A model generated the notes under the pieces. The model did no database searches. It saw nothing but the letters and a program-made list of their open reading frames with translations, and had not been told where the DNA came from. Below are positions 26,523 through 37,351 of a stretch of 64,000 nt of DNA, piece after piece; the stretch's first letter is position 1; each line of letters starts with the position of its first letter. This DNA is from Panulirus ornatus (taxonomy: Eukaryota > Arthropoda > Malacostraca > Decapoda > Palinuridae), in assembly GCF_036320965.1 (NCBI RefSeq), contig NC_092225.1:51221979-51285978 (forward strand), written 5' to 3'. A program made the position numbers and the translations under genes.

Positions 26523-27250
26523 TCCCCACAAGACAAATGGCTCTAATTAACTTGGTCAGGACTCGGGTCTCAAGCTATGGATCTTGCTCCAGGTTTAATG
26601 GTCTTCCTCAGAGAGTGAGAGGGTCTTAACTGCTATGTTCACCTATTTGGTGGATCTTGGGAGGATTATTGTATTGCTTAAGTGGTCTGGCTACACGAAT
26701 TACGTCACTAGAAGGGTTACCGATGCGTTTTATTGATGAAAGCGATGGGATTTTTCATGGACGGCTTTCGTAAGTGAGTGGGAGGAGGGGAGTTCTATAT
26801 CCATCTATATTCATGCTACTCATGAATTACATAAGAGTTACTGTAGCCCTTAAAAGGTGTCATGTAACTAGGAGGGTCGATATTATACTTAATTGATTGT
26901 AATGAAGATGTTCAACCGTACGGTATAGATACTTTCGAACACCATGGCTTTTGAGAGGTTTAGGCTATGGTTACGGTCAAGACTTGAGTACCTCTGTATG
27001 TGATTAAGATATCCTTTAAAATCAGTAGTTTCATCCGTTCTAAGGAAGTCACTGATATCTTCTGTACGTTTGATTGTTTCTTTTGTATTAATCAGGACGT
27101 TAATGTATCTCGTCATACATAAGAGCCTGAATGATAAGAATATTGGTAATTGTATTCTGTGGCTTTTTGTGGACAATCAGTTTCAGATATAATGTAGCGG
27201 TCACTTACTACAGTCACATCGAATCTAGAATGTATATTTATGGTTTATGA
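26523..27250. other. unassigned DNA
   Basis: No supported gene. A frame of 95 codons (26889-27176 -) has no recognisable domain. Confidence 0.5.
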
Positions 27251-28650
27251 TTTAGGAAATAGAAGTTTTACGGGAGGGTATAATTGAGCGGATGAAGGCA
27301 TGTACAGAGGATCAGACTGGGGAGGAACAGTGCGGTTTCAGAAGTGGTAGGGGATGTGTGGATCAGGTGCTTGCTTTAGAGAATGTGTGAGAAATACTCA
27401 GAGAAACAGCTGGATTTGTATGTGGTGTTTATGGATCTAACTAGAGAAGGCCTATGATAAAGTTGATACAGACGTCTTGTAGAAAGTCTTCAGAACATAC
27501 GGTGTATAGAAGGAAAACTGCAAAAAGCAATGCGAAGATTTTATCAGGGGTGTAAGGCATGTGTATGAGTAGGAAGAGAGGCGTGTGAATGATTCCAAGT
27601 GAAGGTTGGTCAGCGGCAGGGGTGTGTGATGCCATCATGGTTGTACAATTTGTTTATGGATGGGGTGGTGTGGGCGGTAAATGCAAGTCTTGGAGAGATT
27701 CGAGTATGTCGTCTGTTGGGGATGAGAGGGCCTGAGAAGTGAGTCATTTGTTGTAAGTTGATGATACAGCTCTGGTGGTTGATTTGAATAATAAACTATG
27801 AAAACTGGTGACTGAGTTTGGAAGAGTGTGTGAAAGGAAGAAGTGGAGATTGAATGTGAATAAAACCAACGTCATTAGGTTTTACGAGGTTGTGGGACAG
27901 TTTAATTGGGATGTGAATTTTAATGGAGAAAACCTTGAGGAAGTGAAGTGTTTTTGGAACCTAGGAGTGGACATGGAACCATGGAAGCGGAAGTGAGTTA
28001 CAAGGGTGGTTGAGGGGGCGAAGGTTCTGCCGCGATGAAAAATGTGTGGAAAGATGGACTGATATCTCTGAGAGCAAAAATATGTGTGTATGAAGGTATA
28101 GTAGTCCTTGTGGTATCTTATGGATGCGAGGCTATGCAGAGGAAGGTGGATGTGATGGAAATGAAATATTTAAGGACAATGTGTGGTGTTATGTGGTTTC
28201 ATCAATTAAGTAGTGAAAGGGTTAGGGAGAGATGTGGTAATTGTTAGAAGAGCTGAACAGGGTGTTTAAATGGTTTGGACATATGGAGAGAATGAGTGAG
28301 GAAAGGCTGACAAAGAGGATATATATGTCAGAGGTAGAGGAAACAAGGAGAAGCGGGATACCAAATTGCATGAGGAGGAATAGAGTGAAGAGAATATGAC
28401 CGATCGGCCCAAACATACAGAAGAGTGAAAGGCGTGCAAGGAATAGAGTGAGCTGGAACGATGTGGTATAATGGCGTCGATGTGTTGTCAATAGACTGAT
28501 GCAGGGCATGTGAAACGTCTTAGGTAAAACAAGGAAAGGTCTGTGGATCTTGGATATGGATAGGGAGCTGTGGTTTTGGATGCGACTTTCCTTCATGTGT
28601 TCCTGATGCTACCTCGCTAAAGCGGGAAACTGCGACCAAGTACTGGAAAT
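27251..28650 (+). mobile_element. RTE-like non-LTR retrotransposon, old decayed copy
   Basis: Starts inside the RT (matching GGAGGGTATTGATTGAG of the intact copies) and runs to the 3'UTR and the tail hairpin (CTCGCTAAAGCGGGA) at about 28615-28630. The reading is interrupted by many stops and frameshifts. Recognisable stretches include CGFRSGRGCVDQVL, LDLYVVF-MDL, GKVCERKKWRLNVNKTNVIR-like and LRTMCGVMWF. It is far more diverged than the other copies, so it belongs to an older insertion wave. Confidence 0.88.
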
Positions 28651-28653
28651 ATA

Positions 28654-28725
<72 letters not shown>

Positions 28726-28800
28726 ATACTATTCGCTATTCCCTGCGTTAGCGAGGTAGCGTTTAGAACAGGCGGTTCTTAAATTTTAAATTTTCCCACG
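28651..28800 (-). mobile_element. (TA)n array and truncated element A tail
   Basis: TA repeat to about 28722. Then the minus-strand tail of element A: TATACTATTCGCTATTCCCT, GCGTTAGCGAGGTAGCG and AGAACAG. It is diverged and ends after about 50 bp. Confidence 0.65.
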
Positions 28801-29504
28801 GATTTTTCGTGTCGACGAAGTTTCATAATCCTGGTTTATTGAAGATTCTGAGTATCGTATCTTGGAGTGTCATATGTTGACGTCTCATCTCTGATACATC
28901 AAAATGCTTACAAAAAAGATCAGTGTTATTATTTTCATTATTATTATGATGATGATGATGTACCAGGTAACATGGAACCATGTCTTAATCGATGAATTTG
29001 CCTCATAGCCAGACAATGAATGATAATAATGGCCATAATTGTTATTCAATTACTATTAAGTAATACTTGATTCTTGTCTCCCGTTCAATTTCTATAATGA
29101 GCGACCATTCATCCGTCTTTAACAATATAGTATTTCTCTGTTGTAGAGCAACTCTTCCTAGTGTATATCTAATTATTCTAGGTTATCTATTCAACTGATC
29201 TTAGTTGTCAATCTATAGCCCACCATTATCTTGGTATTTGCGAGCGCAAGACGAGGTCCCATTGAAGGTGGTCCGTGGGCAGGAAGATTAAAAAGGTAAA
29301 GATTGTCTATAGTTACCCATCAAAACCGTACAAATTCATTTTCTATGAAATAAACTGGATACATTTTCTTTTACATAGATAACTGTATGGGTAACTATAG
29401 GTTTTAGTTGGAAATCTGCTTATTGATACTGCTTGAACGAATTATACAATAGTCTACACTCAGTCATTTTGTGTATTGTCATAGTAGTTGTGGTTAATTC
29501 TGCG
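28801..29504. other. AT-rich unassigned DNA with a small inverted repeat
   Basis: No gene. A 14-bp perfect inverted repeat (CTATAGTTACCCAT at 29307-29320 and its complement at 29387-29400) encloses 66 bp. Confidence 0.55.
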
Positions 29505-29940
29505 TGTTGGAGAAGCGCTAATGTGCACTTTCGTGTGATGATCACATCGTCAGGGGAGATACAAGAATGAGATAGATGGCGTAGAACTGTCAGTTGATAT
29601 GCAAGGAAGAGACGTAGGTAAAACAACGTTGGTAAACAAGCGTTACTGGATGGTGGTGTTTGGTTGGTGGTGTTCGGGTCTGGCATCAGTGCCTGTCATA
29701 GATTTTTATCATAGGAACGAGAAAGGGAATTGTTAACAAATTTTGCGTGTATAATAGAGCCATCCAATTTGTATATATACATTCACTTGTATTGATGTTG
29801 CGATTCTTCGTGTATTTAATAAAGGAAGAATTAGTGATAGTTCTCGTGGTAAAGGAGTTAGAGATAGTAACTGAATTGACGTTACTCTAGTCACTTATGT
29901 TCCTGGTCAGTTACTAGTAGTGCTCAGGATTCATCTTTTA
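29505..29940 (-). mobile_element. Penelope-like element, 3' fragment
   Basis: Minus-strand relative of 4585-4950. It includes the diverged coding tail (29700-29900) and the non-coding part with the hammerhead-like core CTGACGA-hairpin-GAAA-GTGCAC (29522-29561). Here helix II is a good 5-bp hairpin (TGTGA and TCACA). The expected T after GTGCAC is an A and the helix I 3' strand is lost, so the ribozyme is broken. Confidence 0.65.
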
Positions 29941-30002
29941 TCAACACTGCCATTGATGGATGATCGTTGGTTCTAATGGAGTTTTGTAATATGAATAGGT
30001 GT

Positions 30003-30121
30003 ATTTTTATACATGTACGCACCTACCTGTCTACGAGTACATAATACTTTTTTGTAATGATATTTTTATACATGTACGCACCTACATGCTTGCGAGTACG
30101 TAATACTTTTTTTTGTAATGA
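30003..30121. repeat. 59-bp tandem duplication
   Basis: Two copies start at 30003 and 30062 (ATTTTTATACATGTACGCAC) with a few differences. Confidence 0.85.
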
Positions 30122-32400
30122 TTTTTGGATGTGGTATAATAACACACATGTTTTGCACGTCTGAAGTTATCCTGTCACTCACTCAATGGAAATTTATTGC
30201 CCAAACCAAGATGAACTGGATGTCTGGTGTCCTAGTTGTATATACTGAAAAGAAAATATTCAGTATACATGGAATTATTGCTTTTTTTATTCATTTATAT
30301 ATATTTTTCATACTCATTAACAGTCGATTATGTTTATGGACTATGCAATAATTTCGCGTGCAGCTGACAAACTAAACACACCTTTACAGTAGCACCTTGA
30401 GTGGAGGATGGCAGGAGGCATCTGTTGTTCAAGCTGTAGAAATACATGTATCATTTGTGCAGGTTTTATTGCACCAAACGTCTCAGCAAGTTTCATGCTA
30501 ATAGCTGTGCTACCTATAGATAGATAACAGTAGTTCAAATGCACAGCAGGTTTTGGCCTGATACGTAATGTCACTGTTGGCCACATTGAGGCCAAGGGAT
30601 ATCATCTAGCGAGGAGAAATGTTCCAGGCGAGTTCTACCCCGGTTCCTGGAATGGCAGAGAATATTCCAAGCTATAGTGACTAGGCTGCTCGAGGTTGAG
30701 GCTTGGCTAGGCTGACCACGGGGTTACGAGGATGGGTTGGTCTAAGTGCTCAGGCTTGGTTCCAGAGGTGAGTTACACCAGAGTGGTGAGGCAGATTGAT
30801 GTGTTATGGAGTTAGTGTTGGAGCTGGACTTGCAGTGTGACAAATGCAGACCTGGTGTTAAGGGTTAATGTACAGAGAAGCTTATTAACGGAGGGAGTTA
30901 GGATTAGTGTGTGTGTGAACTATGAAACTGACTTGCATGGTCAAATTTGGCCACATTTACGTGTGTTGTGATTTAGAATTAAGAAAGTTATCAGGTATTC
31001 TGTTAGTGGTGACCACCCTGGATATGAACAATTTGTGAACTTTTGGAAATCTTGTATTTAATGTTGTGAATAAGGTATCATTCAGTTTTTTTAAGGGAAT
31101 TAATTTTGTTTTGTATTCGGCAGAGAATGTTTTTGTAATATTTCTTTAGTGAATAACTAGATAGATTCTTGTTGGTTCTATGACCTATGCAGGAATTCAT
31201 TAGTACTTAAAGTTTCTGAACAAGTGAGGTGAGGCGAGCCTGTTTACTCGGCTATTAGTGTTGATATTGTTTGAGAGCAGTTTCGCCTCGTTGCATTCAT
31301 ATATAACATTAAGAACCATATATCATCTTTTGAAATATTGAATCTTTTTCATAGTGCTGGGGGAAAACTCAGGAACGCAGGATGAAATTAGTAAAATTTC
31401 AAATGGTTAGATAGGGGGTGAAAAAAATAAGGGAGTGCACCAATTTGTTTCAGACATCCCTTGAAACACTACCGTAGAAAACGTTAAAGGATGGTACGTT
31501 TTCTGTGGTCACTTTTATTTTAGCCTTTGTATTTCATCTAATGTACCTCAACATTTTCCCTCGAATATCGTAGATTTCTCATTCATCTATCTACTTTTGC
31601 AAGTCTATCTCCATGTCATTACCTCTCATCGAACTAAAACATGATTATGCGTTATATTTGTTTTTAAGTTGTCACATGGTTTATGTTCGTAAGTCAATAA
31701 TGAAACAAAAGTGCCTCGCTTTTCAGTATATCAAAAAGTAGTCAATAGTCTCTCAGTCATTTATAACGCATGCTTAAATATGGCTCTATTTACGCCACTC
31801 CATTCATCCTTGCTTAAGTCTTTCAAAAGCTACAATCTTAGATTGTTTTCCGTTCCACATAAAAGTAATTTCCTGTTGCACACATCCAGCACAAGGCATC
31901 AGAGACGCATTTTTAGACGACAATATAACAGCTTAGAGAATTGCTGACCTTTTTTTTTATATAATGACTGAGACGAGACGGATTACGAAACACCGACCAG
32001 ACTCGCATCAAATTATTCAAAAAAGAATTGAAAATTCAATGTACCTTCATGCATATATATGACGTTGTTTAAGTACAGCTAAATGATCATGTTTACGGCA
32101 GGCGGAAATAGAGTTGCTGGATTCTATACTTTAAATACAAGGAAAGAATTCGGTAACAAATGACAGGTTTTAATTCTGTTTGGTTCTTCGAACCTGTTGT
32201 TAGTAAAAAAAAAAAAATATGGCAACAGGAGACCAGTTACAGTGCGACCACTGGGTCTGATGACCTGATCCTAAGGGTCAATTCTAAGGTCAAGCTATCA
32301 TAACCAGTTGTTTGCAGGTCTCTCCTAAAATGAGACCTGAGATCGGAGTTGTAACTGTTGATCAGTTATTACTCGCACCTCCCTTGACAATGGCCAGCTG

Positions 32401-32403
<3 letters not shown>
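30122..32403. other. AT-rich low-copy DNA
   Basis: No gene, RNA or repeat family recognised. Frames up to 84 codons lack motifs. A GC-richer patch lies at 30600-30870. Confidence 0.5.

Positions 32404-32461
<58 letters not shown>
32404..32461. repeat. (TA)n microsatellite
   Basis: About 58 bp of TA at the 5' edge of element A. Confidence 0.97.
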
Positions 32462-32463
<2 letters not shown>

Positions 32464-32699
32464 CCTGGGGATAGGGGAGAAAGAATACTTCCCACGTATT
32501 CCCTGCGTGCCGTAGAAGACGACTAAAAGGGAAGGGAGCAGGGGGCTGGAAATCCCCCCCTCTCGTTTTTTTTTTTTTTTTTTAATTTTTCCAAAAGAAG
32601 GAACAGAGAAGAGGGCCAGGTGAGGATATTCCCTCAAAGGCCCAGTCCTCTGTTCTTAACGCTACCTCGCTATCGTGGGAAATGGCGAATAGTATAAAA

Positions 32700-32702
<3 letters not shown>
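32462..32702 (+). mobile_element. element A, complete copy
   Basis: TTCCCTGGGGATAGGGGAG at the 5' end, an internal T run of about 20 bases (32562-32582), and tail hairpin CTCGCTATCGTGGGA with one mutation in each arm. It ends GCGAATAGTATAAAAAAA and runs into TA. Confidence 0.82.
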
Positions 32703-32761
<59 letters not shown>

Positions 32762-32764
32762 TAT
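32703..32764. repeat. (TA)n microsatellite
   Basis: About 60 bp of TA shared by two element A copies placed tail to tail. Confidence 0.97.
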
Positions 32765-32900
32765 CTTTTTCTTTTTCTTTTAAACTATTCGCCATTTCCC
32801 GCGTTAGCGAGGTAGCATTAAGAACAGAAGACTGGGCCTTTTTTGGAATATCCTCACCTGGCCCCCTCTGTTCCTTCTTTTGGAAAATGAAAAAAAAAAA
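32765..32900 (-). mobile_element. element A, tail half truncated at the internal homopolymer
   Basis: Minus-strand copy containing only the part from CCAAAAGAAGGAACAGAGGG to the tail, then A-rich sequence. The truncation falls at the internal T tract. Confidence 0.75.
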
Positions 32901-32904
32901 AAAG

Positions 32905-32920
<16 letters not shown>

Positions 32921-32993
<73 letters not shown>

Positions 32994-33020
32994 TATATTT
33001 ATATATATATATATATATAT
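32921..33020. repeat. (TA)n microsatellite
   Basis: About 100 bp of TA with one CATATATATATTTA interruption. Confidence 0.97.
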
Positions 33021-33127
33021 TTTATATTATACTTAGCCGCTGTCTCCCGCGTTAGCGAGGTAGCGCAAGGAAACAGACGAAAGAATGGCCCAACCCACCC
33101 AAATACACATGGATATACAAAAACGCC

Positions 33128-33155
<28 letters not shown>
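33021..33155 (-). mobile_element. RTE-like element, 3' tail fragment with (CA)n
   Basis: Minus-strand copy of the last part of the 3'UTR (GCGCTACCTCGCTAACGCGG hairpin, TTTCGTCTGTTTCCTTGCGC, CATGTGTATTTGGGTGGG). Its upstream edge runs into a (CA)n stretch at 33127-33152. Confidence 0.8.
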
Positions 33156-33158
<3 letters not shown>

Positions 33159-33159
33159 C

Positions 33160-33295
33160 TTTTTTTTTCTTTTTATACTATTCGCCATTTCCCACGTTAG
33201 CGAGATAGCGTTATCAGAGGACTGGGCCTTTGAGGGAATATCCTCACCTGGCCCCCTTCTCTGTTCCTTCTTTTGGAAAAAAAAAAAGGTGTTCA
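33160..33295 (-). mobile_element. element A, tail half
   Basis: Minus-strand tail half (ATTCGCCATTTCCCACGTTA to GTTCCTTCTTTTGG), truncated at the internal homopolymer (A run 33279-33288). It is immediately followed by a Penelope-like 3' end. Confidence 0.75.
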
Positions 33296-33362
33296 AGGTA
33301 TTCCTATGAGTCCACGGGGAAAATGAAACACGATAAGTTCCCAAGTGCACTTTCGTGTAATT
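33296..33362 (-). mobile_element. Penelope-like element, terminal 65 bp
   Basis: Minus-strand end of the family: GAAAGTGCACTTGGGAACTT to CCCCGTGGACTCATAGGAAT. It is truncated just 5' of GAAA, so the hammerhead core is incomplete. Confidence 0.75.

Positions 33363-34543
<1,181 letters not shown>

Positions 34544-34615
<72 letters not shown>
34544..34615. repeat. (TA)n microsatellite
   Basis: About 72 bp of TA at the truncated 5' edge of the preceding retrotransposon. Confidence 0.97.
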
Positions 34616-34616
<1 letters not shown>

Positions 34617-36125
34617 CCTGCCCATCCGACGGTATCAGTGCTTTGCGTGGCGGAGACAAGCATATTCTCCTGCACAGTGGCAACTGCAAGCTCTCCATTG
34701 TAAGGCTGTAGCTGAATGCAAGATAAGTGACTTTGGTATTGCTGATTTTGTTTAATGTCCATAAGGTTATGGAAGGTCTCGGCCAAGTGTCTATTTTATA
34801 GGCATATTATCTAATCTTTTATTTATATACTGGGTATGCTGAGCAAATGGGCCCCCAGGAAAATAGACATACATTGTTAGCATCGAATGGACAGCAAGGT
34901 AGAAAGTAATGTTTTATTACGTCTATATTTGTGAACGAATATATTAACAGTGCATATTAATTTCGAGTACGACACTGAAGAATATAATTAGGCTATCTAT
35001 AATCTTATCATTATCTGATAGCACTTTGGGTATGACACATTCTGTGTTAAAAGGTCTTAAAAGTTTTCATCTTCGTAGATCATTTCCTGGTTGGTCAGGT
35101 ATATTGAGCTTTAGACCCATCATCTACTAGGATCATTAAATCCGTCAACGTCAAGTTATTAGCCAGAAAAAAAAAAACCCGTTCGTGTTCAAGATAATAT
35201 TAAAATAATATACAAGTTGTTACTGCCTGTAAGGCCGGGCCTTCGTTGATAGCAGTGGAAACATTGAACGGTGACGTTACTGGATTCTGCTGTAATGTAT
35301 TGAAAAAATTTTTTGTGGAGGAGAAGCTATATTGATATATCGGCTGTGGATGGTGGGTGGTAGGCTAGGCTTGTATACCGTAGTACCTCTGTTCTGTTAC
35401 AAGGGACGGTATTCCGTTTGTCTGTTGGAAGGTTATTATTGGGTGATGATCAGGTCAATAAAACACCTTCGTGCAAGAACTACTTTGTGACTGAGTTGAG
35501 GGAACTCGAGGACACAATCCACCAGCCTTCCTCTTCCACGCGGCGCACAGCCTAGTCAACGCTTGTAACTGTTTGTTACTTTTAGATAAAAATCTTCAGT
35601 TCATCCCAACACGTTTTTACTGAATCACATATTTTGATACGCTCTGTAATACCTTTTGATACGCTCTGTAAAACATGCATGTTCTTGAGTGTCATATGGA
35701 TTTCATATATCAGAAACATACCTTGCTTCTATTTCATCTCTTCAGCTGTTAATTCTTTGTAATCCAGTGTTCCATACTTTCAACATTGCCATTCCAGTAC
35801 TTGGAGGAAGTTCTGGTAATATAACGACACTGACGATACACCAACGTAAATGTATTGACCAGATGAATGAGATGTGGTGATCTTACTGTTGGGCTAAGTA
35901 TAACTTCTATCCTTTGCTATCCTCCCCTCTGTTATCATAGAGATCAGATACGCTGGGGACCTGTGGTAATCTAGTGTGGGTTGTTTGAGTAACTTTGAGT
36001 TAAGAACCAATATAGAAACAATCCCAAAAAATTTATATATGAATAGTTCCAGGAGCTGCTTGTTACAGAAAAAAAAAATCCATATTATATCGAAATTTGT
36101 AACCTCTAGTAAATGCAAGTGAACA
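34616..36125. other. AT-rich low-copy DNA
   Basis: No gene recognised. A 21-bp tandem duplication (TTTTGATACGCTCTGTAA) lies at about 35631-35672. Confidence 0.5.
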
Positions 36126-36158
36126 TTATTATTACCATTATTATTATTATTATTATTA

Positions 36159-36193
<35 letters not shown>

Positions 36194-36205
36194 GTTATTA
36201 TTATT
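36126..36205. repeat. (ATT)n microsatellite
   Basis: About 80 bp of TTA repeat with a few substitutions. It is the only long trinucleotide AT array here. Confidence 0.95.
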
Positions 36206-36364
36206 TTCATTATTTCTGTTATGTCACAGATTATTGACCAAGTATATCCAAGTATGGTTATAATGCATTTGTGGATTGTCAATTGGTATATATTGTCCCT
36301 AGGACTACCTTAAGTCCGCCCCTTACAGAGGCATTAAAATATATTGAATTTCCCTTTCTGAAAA

Positions 36365-37281
36365 CCTCTACAAATCTTCACCTTCGCCTCCACAAGATGA
36401 TGATCAGACATCCCTCCAGTTGCACCTCTCAGCGCATTAACATCCAAAAGTCTCTCTTTCGCGCTTATCAATTAACATGTAAACCAATAACGCTCTCTGG
36501 CCATCTCTCTTAGTGACATACGTATACTTATGTATATCTCTTTTTAAACCAGGTTTTCTCAATTACCAGTCCTTTTTCAGCACACAAATCTACAAGCTCC
36601 TCACCATTTCCATTTACAACACTGAACGCCCCATGTACACTAATTATTTCCTCAACTGCCACATTACTCACCTTTGTATTCAAATCACCCATCACTATAA
36701 CCCGGTCTCGTGCATCAAAACTGCTAACACACTTACTCAGCTGCTCCCAAAACACTTGCCTCTCATGATCTTTCTTCTCATGCCCAGGTGCATCGGCACC
36801 AATAATCACCCATCTCTCTCCATCCACTTTCAGTTTTACCCATATTAATCTAGAGTTTACTTTCTTGCACGCCATCACATACTCCCACAACTCCTGTTTC
36901 AGGAGTAGGTGCCACTCCCTCCCTTGCTCTTGTCCTCTCACGAACCCCTGACTTTGCTCCCAAGACATTCCCAAACCACTCTTTCCTTTTACCCTTGAGC
37001 TTCGTTTCACTCAGAGCCAAAACATCCAGGTTCCTTTCCTCAGACATACTACCTATCTCTCCTTTTTTCTCATCTTGGTTACATCCACTCACATTTAGAC
37101 ACCCCAATCTGAGCCTTCGAGGAGGATGAGCATTCCCCGCGTGACTCCTTCTTTTGTTCCCCCTTTTAGAAAGTTAAATTACAAGGAGGGGAGGGTTCCT
37201 AGCCCCTGGCTCCCGTCCCCTTTAGTCGCCTTTTACGACACGTGAGGAATGCGTGGGAAGTATTCTTTCTCCCCTATCCCC

Positions 37282-37288
<7 letters not shown>
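36365..37288 (-). mobile_element. RTE-like element, 5' end with 5'UTR and endonuclease
   Basis: On the minus strand it begins TATCCCTGGGGATAGGGGAG directly at a (TA)n array (37288), has a 5'UTR of about 180 bp with AAGGCGACTAAAGGGGACGG and a CCCTCCCCTCC block, and then the endonuclease reading. It stops after the endonuclease near 36365 with no RT. This is the only copy in the window with the 5' end, and it shows that element A begins at the same base as the long element. A 5' fragment without 3' end is unusual for target-primed insertion and suggests later deletion or recombination. Confidence 0.82.
36528..37107 (-). pseudogene. EEP endonuclease of the RTE-like element
   Basis: Two overlapping frames (36850-37107 and 36528-37010) together cover the domain. 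The first has MGCLNVSGCN (the NV start block) and LALSETKLKG with the catalytic Glu. The second has GADAPGHEKKDHERQVFWEQ, VIVMGDLNTKV (the GDLN block) and CAEKGLVIEKTWFKKR. The domain would be completed by SDHYLV, seen in the copies at 51.2 and 57.4 kb. A frameshift near 36900 and a stop near 36530 disable it. Confidence 0.82.

Positions 37289-37350
<62 letters not shown>
37286..37350. repeat. (TA)n microsatellite
   Basis: About 64 bp of TA at the 5' end of the RTE-like element. Confidence 0.97.

Positions 37351-37351
<1 letters not shown>

Noticed and set aside
36528..36848. Plus-strand 111-codon frame at the endonuclease locus
   Set aside because: It is antisense to the endonuclease reading and recurs at 51.5 and 57.65 kb for the same reason.
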